Assembly: GCF_042477335.2 (NCBI RefSeq)
Contig: NC_091250.1
Span: 129,987,384-130,051,383, forward strand
Direction of reading: 5' to 3'
Length of the DNA stretch: 64,000 nucleotides
DNA from: Ovis canadensis
Lineage: Eukaryota > Chordata > Mammalia > Artiodactyla > Bovidae
The notes beneath the pieces were generated by a model, which saw only the letters and a list, made by a program, of their open reading frames with translations, was not told where the DNA came from and ran no database searches. Position numbers and translations under genes: made by a program. The number at the start of each line of letters is the position of its first letter. Position 1 is the stretch's first letter. This document shows positions 10,896-22,931 of this stretch, in pieces.

Positions 10896-13157
10896 AGCGG
10901 CCTATTTATTTTTGTTTCACAGCTTTAATAATTTACAGTACCATGAACTTCACCCCTTTTAGAGTACACAATCCAATGCCTATTCATTTATTACCCAGAG
11001 GGGGGTCCCCTCTGCCCTGGGCCCTTTGGTCTGCCCCCGAGCTGGACCTCTCTTACCTGCTGGGATGCTCTCTGTCTGGTGGCCTTCCTTCCTGTCACGT
11101 CTTTAGGGAAAGAGCACAGGTGCTGTGGCAGGCCCTTGGGTAACACCATGAAACGCTCCCCTGGTTTTACCAGCCGGGGGGCAGGGGCGCTGCTCTCTGC
11201 TTAGTGTGCTGTGCGTTACAGTTCCGAAGTAAATCCATTCAGTTTATAAAAAGGAGTGAAGTACTGACTCCTGCGACTGTGGGTGCACCTTCAGAACAGA
11301 AAGCCAGACTGCAGACCACACACTGCGTGGCCCCATTCCCGTGCAGTTTCAGAAAGGAAGCTGTAGAGACGGGACGTGGCGAGCGGGACAGGGCGGTGGC
11401 AGCTGGAGGGCAGGGGCTACTCGTGCCCTGATGGAAATGCCCCAAGGTTGGCTGTGCTGAGGGCTGCACGTTATCCGTGACTGTATTAAAAGCCACCAGA
11501 TTGAACACACGAAGTGGGTGAATTTTATGTATGGTATTTGAGTAATGTCTCAGTAAGCTGTTAAAAAAACACACACACACACAGAAACCTCAGCTTCTGT
11601 GTGAGCAGGACCGGCTATATAATTATCAGGGATCTGGTGAGAGGGAAGAAGAGCCTTTCTCTGGTTAAGAAATAAATGGGCAACACACGATGAAGGTGTG
11701 GGGCCTCATGTTCAGAATTAGTGTCAAGGGTTTGAGGATGGCGACTGCAGAGCTCTGGGCTGGGCAGGGCCTCTGAGTGGGGTCCCCGCTGGACTGCGCA
11801 GGTGCATGCCCACCTGCGCGTGCCCTGGAGTCTCCTGGGACTCGGCCCCTGCACTGATGCTCTGAGGTGGCCACAGAGAGCCAGGGCCCTTCCTGGTGCG
11901 CGTGCCCGTGCCTCTGGTGCGCGTGCCCGTCCCTCAGAGCCAGCGCTGCCTTAGCTTCCCATCCCGCACAGCTGCGGTCCGCCGGCCTCCCCTTGTGTTT
12001 CCCTGGTCCTCCCCCGCCCCCGTCCACACACCCGCAGGGACACGCACAGACAGACGGGCCGAGTCCAGATCTGTCATTCCGCTTCTTGCATTTTAGGTGA
12101 AAATTACCGGTTAAGACCAGGTCAAGGGTTATTAGAGAGTAGGACGCCCTCTAACAGTGGGGCGGTAATAGGAGTTAGCCTGACGGTGGGCCTCGCCACT
12201 GAGTTTGTTTAGTTCCAGGTCCCACGGGAACTGTGGTTTGTGCCCGATTCTCTTAAATACGGTGCTTAAGAGTAAGGTCCTACCGTGCTTTAGCAAACAG
12301 TTCCGTGGTTGTGTTTGGCTGGCCGCCTTGCTCAGATGAGAAGGGGGCTTCCAGCTGCCAGCAGCCCTTCTGTGCCATGCATTTGAAACCCTCATGCAGG
12401 GTTTCTGCTTTACCCCCTGTAACCTGTACTTCGCCTAAAGTGGTCCAGTGCTGGGCCCAAGGAGTTTCAGGAACTGGTGCTCTGGAGGTCCCCTCGGTTC
12501 CGAAGTACGACCCATGTAAGTGTGGATCTGTGTGGCTTTTAGCGGGTCGCTCATCTGAGTGTCTGCCGCTCCCTGCCTTCCACGTTGTGTAGTTACACGG
12601 TTCCTCTGTGGGAGGTGCCTGGTGGTGTTCTGCATGGCTGCAGCAAATGGGCCCGTCCTGTGCCTGCTGTTGTTAAGCAATCACAGTGGAATGTCATGCT
12701 TTTAAAAATAAAGGTGTTAACTTAGAGCTCAGAGCAGCGAGGAGGAGGGAGCTAAATTGTCCTAGGGACGCGCGGGGAGGCCTGGCCGGGAGCTGGTGTC
12801 TCCTGGGCCTTAGAAGGATTGGTCATTCCCTGGTGAGGAGAGAGGGACGAGGCAGAGGGGGCAGCAGCATGGGAAGGCGTGAGGGCACGTGAGCCTTCCG
12901 GAGCGGGGGGCCTGGCTCCGCTGGTGGGGAGTGCGGGCAGCTGCAGCCAGACTGGAAGGGGCAGAGCCCAGTAGCCTGGCCTTGACATCGGCGGCTAGTG
13001 CCCAGAGGGAAGTCCCTGGGCTAACGCCCTAGCCCAGAGAGGCCATGAGCTGGATTCCACGGTAGAAAGATGAGTCTGCAGGAGTGTGGAAGGTGGACGG
13101 GAGGACCTGTGTCCGTGTGTCGCCGGTCTCCCACTGGTGTCTCCCTGTGATCCCCAG

Positions 13158-13223
13158 GTGCTGACCGCCTTGCAGAAGGACAGCAGGGAAATGGAGAAAG
13201 GAAGCCCGTCTCTGCGGCACTGA
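13158..13223 (+). CDS. TBC1D14: TBC1D14 last coding exon and stop
   Basis: Twenty-one codons (VLTALQKDSREMEKGSPSLRH) and a TGA stop follow a TCCCCAG acceptor at 13151-13157. They join in phase 0 to the Gln codon that ends at 6583 and reproduce the known C-terminus of TBC1D14. The exon is too short to stand out as an open reading frame; it was found by matching the expected tail. The intron between the two exons is about 6.6 kb, and nearly half of it is a BovB insertion. The 66-nt coding part opens a long terminal exon that continues as 3' UTR. Confidence 0.93.
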   Translation: MLTALQKDSREMEKGSPSLRH

Positions 13224-15665
13224 CGAGGCCGTGGACTCGCGATCAGCTGGGAAGCAGGCTCCACGTGGCACTTGTGTAGCTTCGGGCGGATGCCCTGGCA
13301 GCTCCGGAGGACAGGGGCTGTTTCCACGTTTGATCCCTAATGCTGGAGTTGGCCTTAAACACAACACAACAAACGAAAAAACATTTTTAAAGAATTAAAC
13401 CAAGGCTAAGCCTTAAGCTCAGTGGAATGAGGACCATGGCCAACCACTGCGTATTCTGCATGGTTTAAATAGGGCAGCGGCCAGTTCCCTCCCCTCATTT
13501 CAGCAAAAGTTAATTAAATTGTAATGCTTTTATGTCAACTGCCAGAAAGTACATTACAATTTTTCGTTAGCCAAGGTGCATGAGAAATGTTATTTGGGAG
13601 ACCTCAGAGATGGCATTGGCTCACATCTACATATTTTAGTCCGAAAGGGACTGCTGATTTTAGTTGCCGAGGTAATCCTTCCAGAGCCGCAGGTCATGTT
13701 TTTGAAGCCTGCCTACCAAAGACAGCAGGACGGAAAGACGGGCTCTCAGAGGACAGCCGCTGGTGTGTGGGCTCCCCGAACACACGCGATCTGACCTTCA
13801 GGCTGACCTTTTACCACGTTGCCTTGACAAAATTCCAGCACCGGGGCTGACAGCGCACGCTCAGGTTCTGGGGGGTGCCCCGCTGTCCCAGAGACCGCAC
13901 CCCCGTTTGTCCAGCAGTGGTGGCTCACCCAGACCCTGCAGCAATAGAGACGGGCGTTAGAGCAGAGCCTGCCTCTCTGAGCCAGGCGCGGGGGGCAAGA
14001 CGCCCTGCCCCTGGCCGCCCACCAGTTCCTGGGAGGCCGGGCCAGCCCGTGTGGGGCGGGCGCTCCTCCTGTCCCTGCAGGGCAGGCGCCGTCCTTGGGG
14101 TGGTGACCCCGCCTCACACAGTCCACTCACAGGATGGCTGTAGGCACCGGGGCGTGAGCAGCACGCGTCCAGCGGCCCAGTTAGCTTGTCAGGAATTCTC
14201 AGCGTCCCCCCCACTTCATTCACCACCTTTTGTCCCAGCTTTTCCTTGACTCATTTGACGAACTTTGCGTTAAGAGCTTTGCTTATCTGAATTCAGAGAC
14301 ATGAAGACCGTCGGCATGAAGAAGTCCAAAGGACAGGCCCGTCCGCACGGACACGGCTCCCATGTGTACACGCGCCGGTCTCTGGGGCGCTCGGGAGGCC
14401 AGGCCCATGGGCACTTGCCGCCCAGCCACCCTTCTCAGCCATACGTCCACCCTCGGGGTGGAGCCTAAGCACGGTGTTAGTTTTATAGGTTTTTCTCCAC
14501 CTGCCGTGCCCGCCGATGACACTTCAGGTACAAAGCAAGCTGCTGAGCCGCTGGCCGTCCTCACGCCCTCCACCCCGGCTCTGTCCCACGTGTCCTTTCC
14601 CACCTCCTGTTCCTGCTGAACTCCCCGGGGAGCTTGCAGGGCATCCCCCACCACTTTCTGCCTCGGCCTTGAAGCGCCGACCCTCCTGACCCCTTGGAGG
14701 TGGTCTTCCATCTCCACCGAGCGCCAGGGCAGCCATTCCCGGACTCCAAGAGAGGCTGAGTGTAACCGGGCCGAAAGCGGGCTGCTGGCCCCGTCACGCC
14801 CTTCCTCGCGGAGGTACCTGGTCTCGTCCCATGACGTAGGCTTTCTGTTCGTGAAAGATGTATATATTTTCTTACTGTACATAAAGACATTCCCGAAGTG
14901 GTGACAGAAAGCGATGCGCCCGGGGCCGCGGGCAGTTCCTGAGAATGCGTTTGTGTGCCTCGACGTGCCGTCAGCGCCCCCAGCCCTCGGCGTGGCTGTC
15001 GGATGGATGGACGTGTCTCTTCAGATAGCGCCGTACATGCATTGAGTTTTTAAGCAGGATTCCAGGCCATTCTGCAACACTTCCCGATCTGTAGTTCAGA
15101 GGGAGTTTTCATGACCTGTTCAGGGACCACACGAGCTCTCTGCTGGCTAGATGTGTCCACCTCAGAGTCTGGGAAGTTCAAGGTCCCAGTCTAGGGTCGC
15201 TCAGCCACTTGCCGCAGAGGGCAAAGGGCTGCTGGACCGAAAAGGGCTGCGCTTGTCTGCTCGCCATTCTGGTTTCGGAAAACCGGAAAGAGAATTGGAA
15301 GCGCACCCTCCTTGGGAAGTCGGCCCTCTCCACTTCCGGTGCCACTGATTTTCAGAAAGTGAGGTGTCAGGGTTGGGGCCTCTGCGGCTGGCACCTCAGC
15401 CGGAGCCGGTTGCCGTGTCCCCACCAGTCACTGAAATCCCATCTGGAACAACGTTCACTTTAAAGGGTACTTTTTAACTACTCCGTTTTTGACTATTTTA
15501 AATAGTTTGCTGATAGAAAACTGGTAACACTTGCTACATATCATGTTTTAATTGCTTGTACAGTTAACCTTTAATTTTATTTAGTAAAGTGTATCAAACT
15601 AGGGCTTTTTGAATTGTAAATATGTGGTTTTATTAAATAAAAAGTCATGTAAAATTGTTGCTTAC
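13224..15665 (+). other. TBC1D14: TBC1D14 3' UTR (probable)
   Basis: About 2.4 kb of non-coding sequence follows the stop. It is GC-rich at first and AT-rich in the last 250 bases. An AATAAA sits at 15636-15641 and a second at 15782-15787. I take the first as the likelier cleavage signal because the sequence before it is AT-rich, as in typical terminal exons, and no SINE interrupts the stretch. The UTR end is inferred and would move about 150 bases if the second signal is used. Confidence 0.6.
15636..15641 (+). terminator. TBC1D14: AATAAA polyadenylation signal, TBC1D14
   Basis: This is a canonical hexamer in an AT-rich context 2.4 kb after the TBC1D14 stop, with T-rich and GT-containing sequence just downstream. 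The alternative hexamer is at 15782-15787. Confidence 0.5.
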
Positions 15666-17012
15666 ATTCACTGCCGTTTGGTTTCAAGTTAGAGTTCTCA
15701 CCCCGAAGTATGGTAAAATTTGGCTTTGAGCATCGTGCTATTTGAATATTTTCAAATGCACTTACTTACTAGTCTCAGTTAAATAAAAGAGGTGGTTCGG
15801 TTACGGTGATTTGGTCAGGGGATCGGAAAGTTAGCGCTTTCCCCCTTCGAGGCTGAGGGGAGCCCCAGGCTTGCTGCCCCCTGAGCCTGACCACCTGCAG
15901 CTTTAGCCCCTGGTCCCCCGGCCCACGCACCTGCCCTGCTCACCTGCTCACACCCCTACCACCCGCGCCTGCCCCCATCCCAGCAGGGCGTCAGGCTCTC
16001 CGGGCCAGGTGCCCGGCTCTTCCCCTGACCCGGAACCTGCTGGTTGTCCGCGGCTGCCCGTGGTCTTTCCCCGTCTCGGGGGCGGAGACCAGCAGTGCTG
16101 CCTCGCTGCGGTGGCGGTGAGCGAGAAGCAGTCCTCCAGGTCCCGGAGCCGGCAGGGCGATGGACTCTCATGTTGCTGGTGTGTGTGCTGGTCCTTCTGG
16201 TCTCCGGTGCCTGGCTTCTGGGCCCTGCATGGCTCAGAAACAGCACCTTCCCTGTGCACGGGCGACCTGACCCAGGCACTGCCCTGTGGTCTCCACCCCC
16301 TGCAGGCTGAGGCTGGTGGAGAGTTATCGAGGGCTCACAGCTGGGGCTTCGCTCACTGCTCCACCCACGCCAGGCCTGGGGCTCCGTCGCCAGGATGACC
16401 TCATTTACCTCCGCAGCAACTCTGTCACACCGTCGTTGGAGGCGTGGCTCAGAAGCGATCTGCGTGGGCCCCTCTGGCCATGTGGTGGCAGAGTGGGGAC
16501 TCAGACCCCAGCCCTTGGTCAGAAACACGGCTCCCCAGAGAACATGTTGCTCTGGGGCTCCTGACCTCAGCTCTGAGGAGGCAGAGCCGTGCCCGACGGC
16601 TGGCCCTGAGGGGTGACCCCCTACCAACGCCCAAGCCGTGGCAAGGGTGGAAGTTGGGGAGTGTTTTCATAAGAGAAACTAGGGGGCTGACAGTTCAAAG
16701 ACAACCACTCCCCGAAGTGTGCAGCCTGCCAAGAAGGCAAGAGCGGGAAGGTGCTGTGTCAGCAGGGCGGGGAGGCGGGCGCCCCCCCGCCGGGCCTTGC
16801 GGTGAGCTTCGGGTCACCAGGAGGACCAGAGGAGGGGTATGGCCAGCAGAGGGAAGCCTTAGAGCCAGGTCCTCAGACGGGACACCGTGGAAGTAGTCTC
16901 CTGGGGTCCCTTTCATCCATAGCCTCTGCATGCTTCATCACCCGAAGACCATCTCAAAGTTTAAAACAAACTACGAATTGGGGGTGGATGAACTCTCTTT
17001 TTATAGAAGACA

Positions 17013-17222
17013 CACTTCCCAGGTGGCTCAGCGAGTAAAGAATCTGCTGGAAATGCAGGAGGCACAGATTCGATCCCTGGGTCAGGAAGATCTTCTGGAG
17101 AAGGAAGTGGCAACCCACTCCAGTCTTCTTGCCTGGAGAATCCCGTGGACAGAGGAGCCTGACGGGCTACAGTCCATGGGGTCACAAAGAGTCAGAGATG
17201 ACTGAAGTGACTGAGCAAGCTT
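17013..17222 (+). mobile_element. Bov-tA SINE
   Basis: A complete head CACTTCCCAGGTGGCTCAG and tail GTCACAAAGAGTCAGAGATG; moderately diverged. Confidence 0.88.
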
Positions 17223-17769
17223 GCACGCCTGACTAGTGGTAAAAATCCAAATAGTGACTGCAGATGAACTTGCACGAAAAGAAGAGCATGCATCTCCACT
17301 GAGGAACTACAAAATTTCACTTGTTGTCACCCAAAATGGTTTTCATTTAGTGGTGAAGAAGCGTTTCCTTTTCAGATGCCTTGGGCTTTATCCAGGTAGT
17401 GCCTGCGTCCCTCCTGCCACCGATACGGACAACAAACAAAAAACCCTCTGTAACAGCGGCCACATCCAGCTCAGATCACGTTAAAAGAAAAAGGCTAGTT
17501 CACCCTGAATCTCCCTTGCCTGGTAGGCTGCTGTCTGGCACGTACACAGCTACTTCCATGAGTTGAGCCTAAGTCACTGATGATCATTCTCAAGTTTTTT
17601 TATGCCAATGGTAGTAGTTATTGTATTTACATAATTCAATTAAATGCTATGCTAAACCAGTGTTGTGGAAAGAAACTGTTTCTTCTGAGAACACTAAAAG
17701 CTTTGAAAAGTCTCAAAGGCAAATCTCAGATGCTATTGAGTGGGATGTGGGCGAGACAGCTGGAGAATA

Positions 17770-17935
17770 CTTAGAATCTGCTGCATACAGACTGTGTGCC
17801 AGGCACTACACTAAGTCTTTACTAAAGTATGTTTCATCCTCACGACAACTCTGAAGTCAGTACTAAGGAAACCGAGGCACACAGAGGCCAAGCCACCTGC
17901 CTGATGGAGGAAGTGGTGTGGCCAGGATTTGAAAG
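17770..17935 (+). mobile_element. MIR SINE
   Basis: The core GTGTGCCAGGCACTACACTAAG, CCTCACGACAACTCTGAAG and GTGGCCAGGATTTGAA segments are typical of the ancient mammalian MIR. Confidence 0.75.
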
Positions 17936-18879
17936 AGGAGGATAATGGAGTCTGCACTGTGGTTATTTTGCAAGAAATTTAAGATGCCATAGACAATTCG
18001 AGAATCAAAGATTCTACCCTTAAGGAAAGGCCTTGGCCATCTACCCAAAGATTAGCAAGTGGTTGTACGTTTTATCTTCTAAATTAGGATAAAATGTTGA
18101 AAGGAGAAAACCAAGAGGCTACTTTCATGGACATCTCACTTAGATTTTCTTGTGCCTCCATTTTTCAGGCCCTATACTTTTTGACAGAAGAAAAAAAAAA
18201 ATCTTTATAGCCTTTTAGTGTTCATAAGAATCATCTTAGTTTTACGGGTTTCTAGTCCAGACTGGGGCACTGCTCTGTAACTGTCCCCTCGAGGAAGCGG
18301 GAGGAGCTGTGGGGCTCTGAGGTCCTCCTTCCAAAGCTACGAGCCTGCCTCCCTGTCCGTGTCCTCATTGGCTCTACTTCATTGAGACATCCTCGTTAAC
18401 TACCTGTAATCATTTTTGAATCCGGCATGGGACTTGTCTGACACGTAATAGGAATTCAAGTCACGAATATATTCAGCAAATGAGACTAACATGGATGTTA
18501 TTAACCCAACAAATTTATTGAACCCCGACTCTACTGCACACTGTGCTGGTCACCAGGGAGGATGATAAACCCACTATCTGCCTTCCAGGGTCTTTGTCTC
18601 CTCAGGGTGCAGTCACAGAGGGGTGGGTGGGTCACAGGCCAGGGTGGGGCTGTGCCTGCAGACAGCTGTCAGGCGCTGAGGCGGGGGATGATGATTTTTG
18701 GGTCCCTTGCGTTCTTCCTCGGACGTGGGTCTGTCTGCAACAGCTTGTGAGTTATTAGAACTTTGTTATAAAATAATTAACAGAAGATGATTACCTTCTA
18801 GTCAACTGGAACATCTTCAGCACAGGTAACATAATTTGAGAGGACATCGGTAACTTTGCAGCTTAAACACAACTGAATA

Positions 18880-18918
18880 CACAGACACACACACACACAC
18901 ACACACACACCACCCCCC
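18880..18918 (+). repeat. (CA)n microsatellite followed by C-run
   Basis: About 14 CA units run directly into a C-rich stretch, CCACCCCCCCG. Confidence 0.9.
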
Positions 18919-20532
18919 CGCCCAGAGACCTACTGGTCACCAGGTTGAAGGCTGATGAGGAAATCCACCTGGGTAATTGCCAGTGGTTCAAAGTCAGTTG
19001 AAAATACCTGTTCTCTCACTAGTGAACCAAAGGCAGGAGACTCATAATAAAAGCTGTAGGCACTGAGCCTGTTGCCAATTTGAACCTCCCCAGCCACAAA
19101 AGAGTGAGCCACTGCTGTTCCCAGTTTGAGGCACAGGAAAAACCAAGTTCTGTCTGCCAGGGAATCACTATTTGACTCTGGTCTTGATGAACAGGATGGA
19201 GAGAAGACAAAAATTGTAGAGGAAAAACAGAAGGGAAGCAGGAAGGCAAAGCTTCTTACTCTCCTCACTGTTACATTTGTGTGCTTTGATTACGATATTA
19301 TAAAAGAGTATTCATGCTGTGGAAGTTAGGGAATTCTAATCAGTCTTCACTTGCTTTAAAAGGAAAGCACTTTAGAAAACAAAATATCATCAAAAGACAA
19401 AAGTTATTGTGATAGTCTCACGACCGAGTCATCTGCCTACACTGGGGTTTTCTAAAGGTATTTAGCACCAAAGAAGAGATCACCCTTCTTATGATACTTC
19501 TTAAATTTAGGGCTGGAAGAATGCTTTTAATTCCAAAACTGCACATCTCAAAATTCAAGCTAAAACTAAGAAGAAATAAAGCCCCTGACTCCCAAAGCAT
19601 CAAAGAAACCTTAAAACAGCCGTCGCTGACTTCAGGTTAAGGGGGTAGACCTGTCAGGTGTTTCTTACATTAACTCAAGGAATGATAGACATCTTAATAT
19701 TTGACACAGTAAAAAAAATCACGTGCTTAGTGACGGTCTAAGGTCTGAAAATATCTTGCTGAAAACGAAAGGCTTATGGACACTCAGCAGTCACATCACT
19801 CTGTATGTTTTGCACCTGCAAGACACAGTACAGTCACCATTTTGTCTTCACTGGAAAACAAAATTTCACTTTGGGTATGGATCAATGCATTTCTTTAGTG
19901 AGTCCAAGAAAACGTTTCATCAGCATTGAAGACTGTCCTTGAGCCAGAAACAGACATTCACAGTTAGACAGACTGAGCCTCCTTTCATTGGACAAGGCTC
20001 TTCTCCCTGTTTCTCATCCCTCCTCTTCCTGGGTGTTGATTACCCCAGAAGCTAGCGCTGTTTACATGCAAAACAGTTTTAAGGGAATTGGTGAGGTTTG
20101 AACTGAAACGAGCGATTCAGGACCACACAGTTCAATCCATTCAGAGGATTTACTCATGGGTTTAGTGCACAGGAATTTTCTGGGCACCCTGCCCCATTTG
20201 TTGAACCCTCTTGAACATGGAGGAGGATCAGTTCTCCTCAGTGTCAGGACACTGAAATTATACAATTGCTCAGATAGAAAAGGTCTGTGACAGCTTTTTA
20301 TGAGAAGTCAGTACATTAAGCCATCCCTGTTTGTTTCCCTGTCCTTGTTTTACTATTTTCTCTATATTTAACTCAATTCTGTGCTCAGCATTAATCTGGA
20401 AGCTGAAAAATTAAGAATACAAAACACACTTTCATCCCAATCATCAGGGGCCTTTTAAGAGTGGCAACAAAAGGAGAAGAGGAGTTAGTGAAGGGTGGAG
20501 TTTGCTGAGACCGAAGTCGCCTATCAGTTGAG

Positions 20533-22209
20533 TCAGGAGGGCAGAAAGGCCTTGGCCTCCCTGATCTTCTGCTTCACGCCTCTGCAGGACAGAACGAGCC
20601 CGGCGTGGTGGTGCTTCAGGCTCGCCAGGCGCTGGTTGAGCACCTCCGTCCTGTCCACCTTCTCTTCCATGTCCCGGAGGAGGGACTCCTTGCCCAGAAG
20701 CCCACACTTCTGATTCAGCCTGATGTTGTCAAGCCGCAGGCCATCTCGGGCTTGCTTAGTCTTGGTCAAGATGTCCCTCTTCCGGGCCACCTGAGCCTCA
20801 ATCTCCATGAGGTCTGCCTTTTTACACATGTTTTCTATGTCCACAAAGTGTAACTTTTCCTTCACGTGAGTTATTATCTGCACGTTGTTGGTCACCTTGC
20901 TGCGCAGTTTCAGGAGCTCCTCATTCCGCTCCTCGACCTTCTCGTTGAAGGTCTGGTTCTCGATCTTGAGCTGTTCAAAGTCTATCAGGAGCAGGCCCTC
21001 GGTCAGGTCCTCCTGGGTCCTCATCCTGGTTTCAAAATGCACCAGGCTCTGCTTCAGCTGCACGTTCTCTAGCCTCACTGCGCTCATCTCCTTCTCCTTC
21101 TTATCCTCCAGCGCCTGGATCTGCTCCACCTCTCGCAGAGCGACCTGGCGGCCGCCCCTCATCCGGCAGCTGCCCATGGCCTGCATCACCACCTGCTTCT
21201 TGAGCGCCTGGAAGCGCCGCCACTCCTTGTCCACCCGGGAGACCTTCTCTTGGCACTGCAGCTTCAGCTGGTCCAGCTCGTTGTGATACCAGCGCAGGTC
21301 GTCGGCCTCCTGCTTCCGCAGGTCCTCCAGGACGGCCAGATGGCGGAGGTAGGCCTGCTCTTTCTCGGGGGCCTCGGGCTCCGCGCCCCTGTCGCCTCCA
21401 GGCGCCTCGGCGGCGGCCTCCACACCCTTCTTCTTGCGCAGCGCCTCGAAGATCTTGTGCTGCAGGTAGATGTTGTAGCGTTGGTAGCGGCCGCGCTCCA
21501 CCACCAGGGCGCGGTACTGCTCCAGAAGCTCGGCGCGCAGCTGCTGCTCCTGCTGCTTCTGCACCTCCTCGCTCCAGTCGTAAGGCTCGAGCCCAAGCCC
21601 CTCGTCCAGGTTTCTCAGCTTGTCCTCGTCTTTCTGGGGGACCCGAGCCTCCAGCCCCTCCTCGCTCGCCTCGCTCTCTTCCTCCTCCTCTACCTGGCCT
21701 TCCCGCTCAGCGCCCCGGGCTGCCGCGGCGTCTTCCTTACCGGCCGCGGTCTGCTGCAGGGAGATCTGCGACGGGACTTCCTTCCTCCCGGGCTCCGCCG
21801 CCGCTGCCGCCGCCGCCACCACCGCCGCCGCCACCACCTCCTCTTCTTCGCCTTCCTCCTCCACTCCCTCCCCCTCGGGTTCCTCGGGCTCTGGCTCGGC
21901 TGGCTCCCCAGGCCGGGCCTCCCGCGGCTCCCCTGGCTCGGCTTCCTCCTGGGCCTCGGCTGGGCTCTCAAGCTCTCCGGGCTCCTCCTCGCCAGCAGCT
22001 TCGGTGACCGCCAGCCCTTCCTGGGATTTGGCCGGCTTCGGCGCGGCGGCGCCTTCCTCTGAAGCCTCTACGGTCTTCGTCACCGGCTCCGGCTCCGCGG
22101 GTTCCACCGGGGACTGGGGGACGGAGCTGGCCTTGACCCCGGACAGCTGCGAGGCCAAGCTCTCTACCTCTCCATCTTCCGTCTCTGGGTCCCCAGTGTG
22201 GTCGTCCAT
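20533..22209 (-). CDS. CCDC96: CCDC96 (CFAP184), single-exon axonemal coiled-coil protein
   Basis: The gene is one exon of 558 codons, close to the human length of about 555. Residues 1-200 are acidic and low-complexity (Glu/Pro/Ala-rich), with an Ala/Val tract near 125-138. From about 215 to 550 the protein is nearly continuous coiled coil rich in Leu/Lys/Glu/Gln, matching the CCDC113/CCDC96 coiled-coil family. CCDC96 (renamed CFAP184) partners CCDC113 (CFAP263) in motile cilia, near radial spoke 3 and the dynein regulatory complex; that role is known from Tetrahymena and mammals, not visible here. The start was chosen because MDDHTGDPETEDG is the known N-terminus and the CpG-island promoter lies immediately beyond it. 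The intron-less structure is normal for this gene and is not a sign of a retrocopy. No frame break is visible. Confidence 0.96.
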   Translation of the reverse strand: MDDHTGDPETEDGEVESLASQLSGVKASSVPQSPVEPAEPEPVTKTVEASEEGAAAPKPAKSQEGLAVTEAAGEEEPGELESPAEAQEEAEPGEPREARPGEPAEPEPEEPEGEGVEEEGEEEEVVAAAVVAAAAAAAEPGRKEVPSQISLQQTAAGKEDAAAARGAEREGQVEEEEESEASEEGLEARVPQKDEDKLRNLDEGLGLEPYDWSEEVQKQQEQQLRAELLEQYRALVVERGRYQRYNIYLQHKIFEALRKKKGVEAAAEAPGGDRGAEPEAPEKEQAYLRHLAVLEDLRKQEADDLRWYHNELDQLKLQCQEKVSRVDKEWRRFQALKKQVVMQAMGSCRMRGGRQVALREVEQIQALEDKKEKEMSAVRLENVQLKQSLVHFETRMRTQEDLTEGLLLIDFEQLKIENQTFNEKVEERNEELLKLRSKVTNNVQIITHVKEKLHFVDIENMCKKADLMEIEAQVARKRDILTKTKQARDGLRLDNIRLNQKCGLLGKESLLRDMEEKVDRTEVLNQRLASLKHHHAGLVLSCRGVKQKIREAKAFLPS

Positions 22210-22931
22210 CTCCCTCCCTCCGGGTCCGCGCGGCAGACCCTCCAGCGGGGAGCTGCTGGATGTTTGGTTTCCAGGGGCAACCAGGGGCGCGCGCGGAGGG
22301 GCCCGGCGATTGGCTGGACCTCTGTCCCACGCCCCGTCCTTTCTCCTCCCCGCCTTCTCCGCCAGAGCAGATCAATGGAAGGCTGCTCCCGAACGACTGG
22401 GGGCGGCTTTGATTGGCGGAGAGCGTAGGCTCGTACCCAGAAGGGGTGGGGCGCGTCCCTCCTCGCTTCCTTTTCCGCCCACTTTCCAGGGCCTGGGGCT
22501 CTGCCCCCTTCTCCTCCCCGCCTCCCGGCCAGAGCAGACCAATGGGTGGCCGCCCCCGGACGACGGGAGGCGGCTTTGATTGGCGGAGGGCGTAGGCTCG
22601 CACCGAGAGGGGGCGGGACGCGTCCCGCCCCGGCTTCCTTTTCCGCCCGCTTGCCAGAGCGCCTGGGCCTCTGAGGCGAGGCGGCCGGCACTGGATGTAG
22701 GGGTGCGCAGGCGCAAAGCGGCGGGCCGGGGCTCCCCCACTCCCACCCCCCTCCGCGCGGCGGCGCCTGCGCGGTGCGCGGCCGGGCCGGCCCGAGGGCG
22801 CCTGCGCGCTGAGGCGGGACGCGCGGCCCGGCAGGCCGGCTGCAGCGGGCGCCTGGGGCGGGGCGGCCGCGGCGGCGGCGGCCGCGGCGGTTTCGCTGGA
22901 GCGCGGGGCGGCGGGGCCCCGGTGGCGGAAG
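22210..22931. promoter_or_regulatory. Bidirectional CpG-island promoter, CCDC96 / TADA2B
   Basis: The two start codons are 722 bp apart, head to head, in very GC- and CpG-rich DNA with GC boxes and no obvious TATA. Inverted CCAAT boxes (GATTGG) are at 22308, 22411 and 22578, and a forward CCAAT at 22539. NRF1-like palindromic motifs are at 22704-22715, 22763-22772 and 22798-22807. A CGG-rich tract precedes the TADA2B start near 22862-22892. The half nearer CCDC96 contains a 167-bp tandem duplication, listed separately. Bidirectional use is inferred from the arrangement; transcription start sites were not determined. Confidence 0.8.
22340..22670. repeat. Two-copy 167-bp tandem duplication in the shared promoter
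   Basis: The stretch beginning near 22340 repeats with a period of exactly 167 bp. AGAGCAG is at 22364 and 22531, GGCTTTGATTGGCGGA spans 22411 and 22578, and CTTCCTTTTCCGCCC recurs likewise. The copies differ at scattered bases, so the duplication is not recent. Copy 2 has a perfect CCAAT at 22539 where copy 1 has TCAAT at 22372. Confidence 0.9.

Larger units (their letters stand above)
6584..13157 (+). other. TBC1D14: TBC1D14 last intron
   Basis: Bounded by GTGAGT and CCCCAG. It contains a Bov-tA SINE at 6771-6948 and the 3.07-kb BovB insertion at 7810-10882, plus a short CA run near 11,568-11,582. Nothing gene-like is seen in 10,900-13,150. Confidence 0.8.
15670..20532. other. Intergenic, tail-to-tail between TBC1D14 and CCDC96
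   Basis: It holds a Bov-tA at 17013-17222, a MIR at 17770-17935 and a CA repeat with C-run at 18880-18918. The part nearest 20,532 includes the CCDC96 3' UTR; I could not fix its end because no canonical AATAAA is evident on minus within several hundred bases of the stop. No other gene is seen. Confidence 0.65.

Noticed and set aside
21250-22579. Long frames antisense to CCDC96 (270 and 319 codons)
   Set aside because: They mirror the GC-rich, Glu-rich coding strand; no domain and low complexity throughout.
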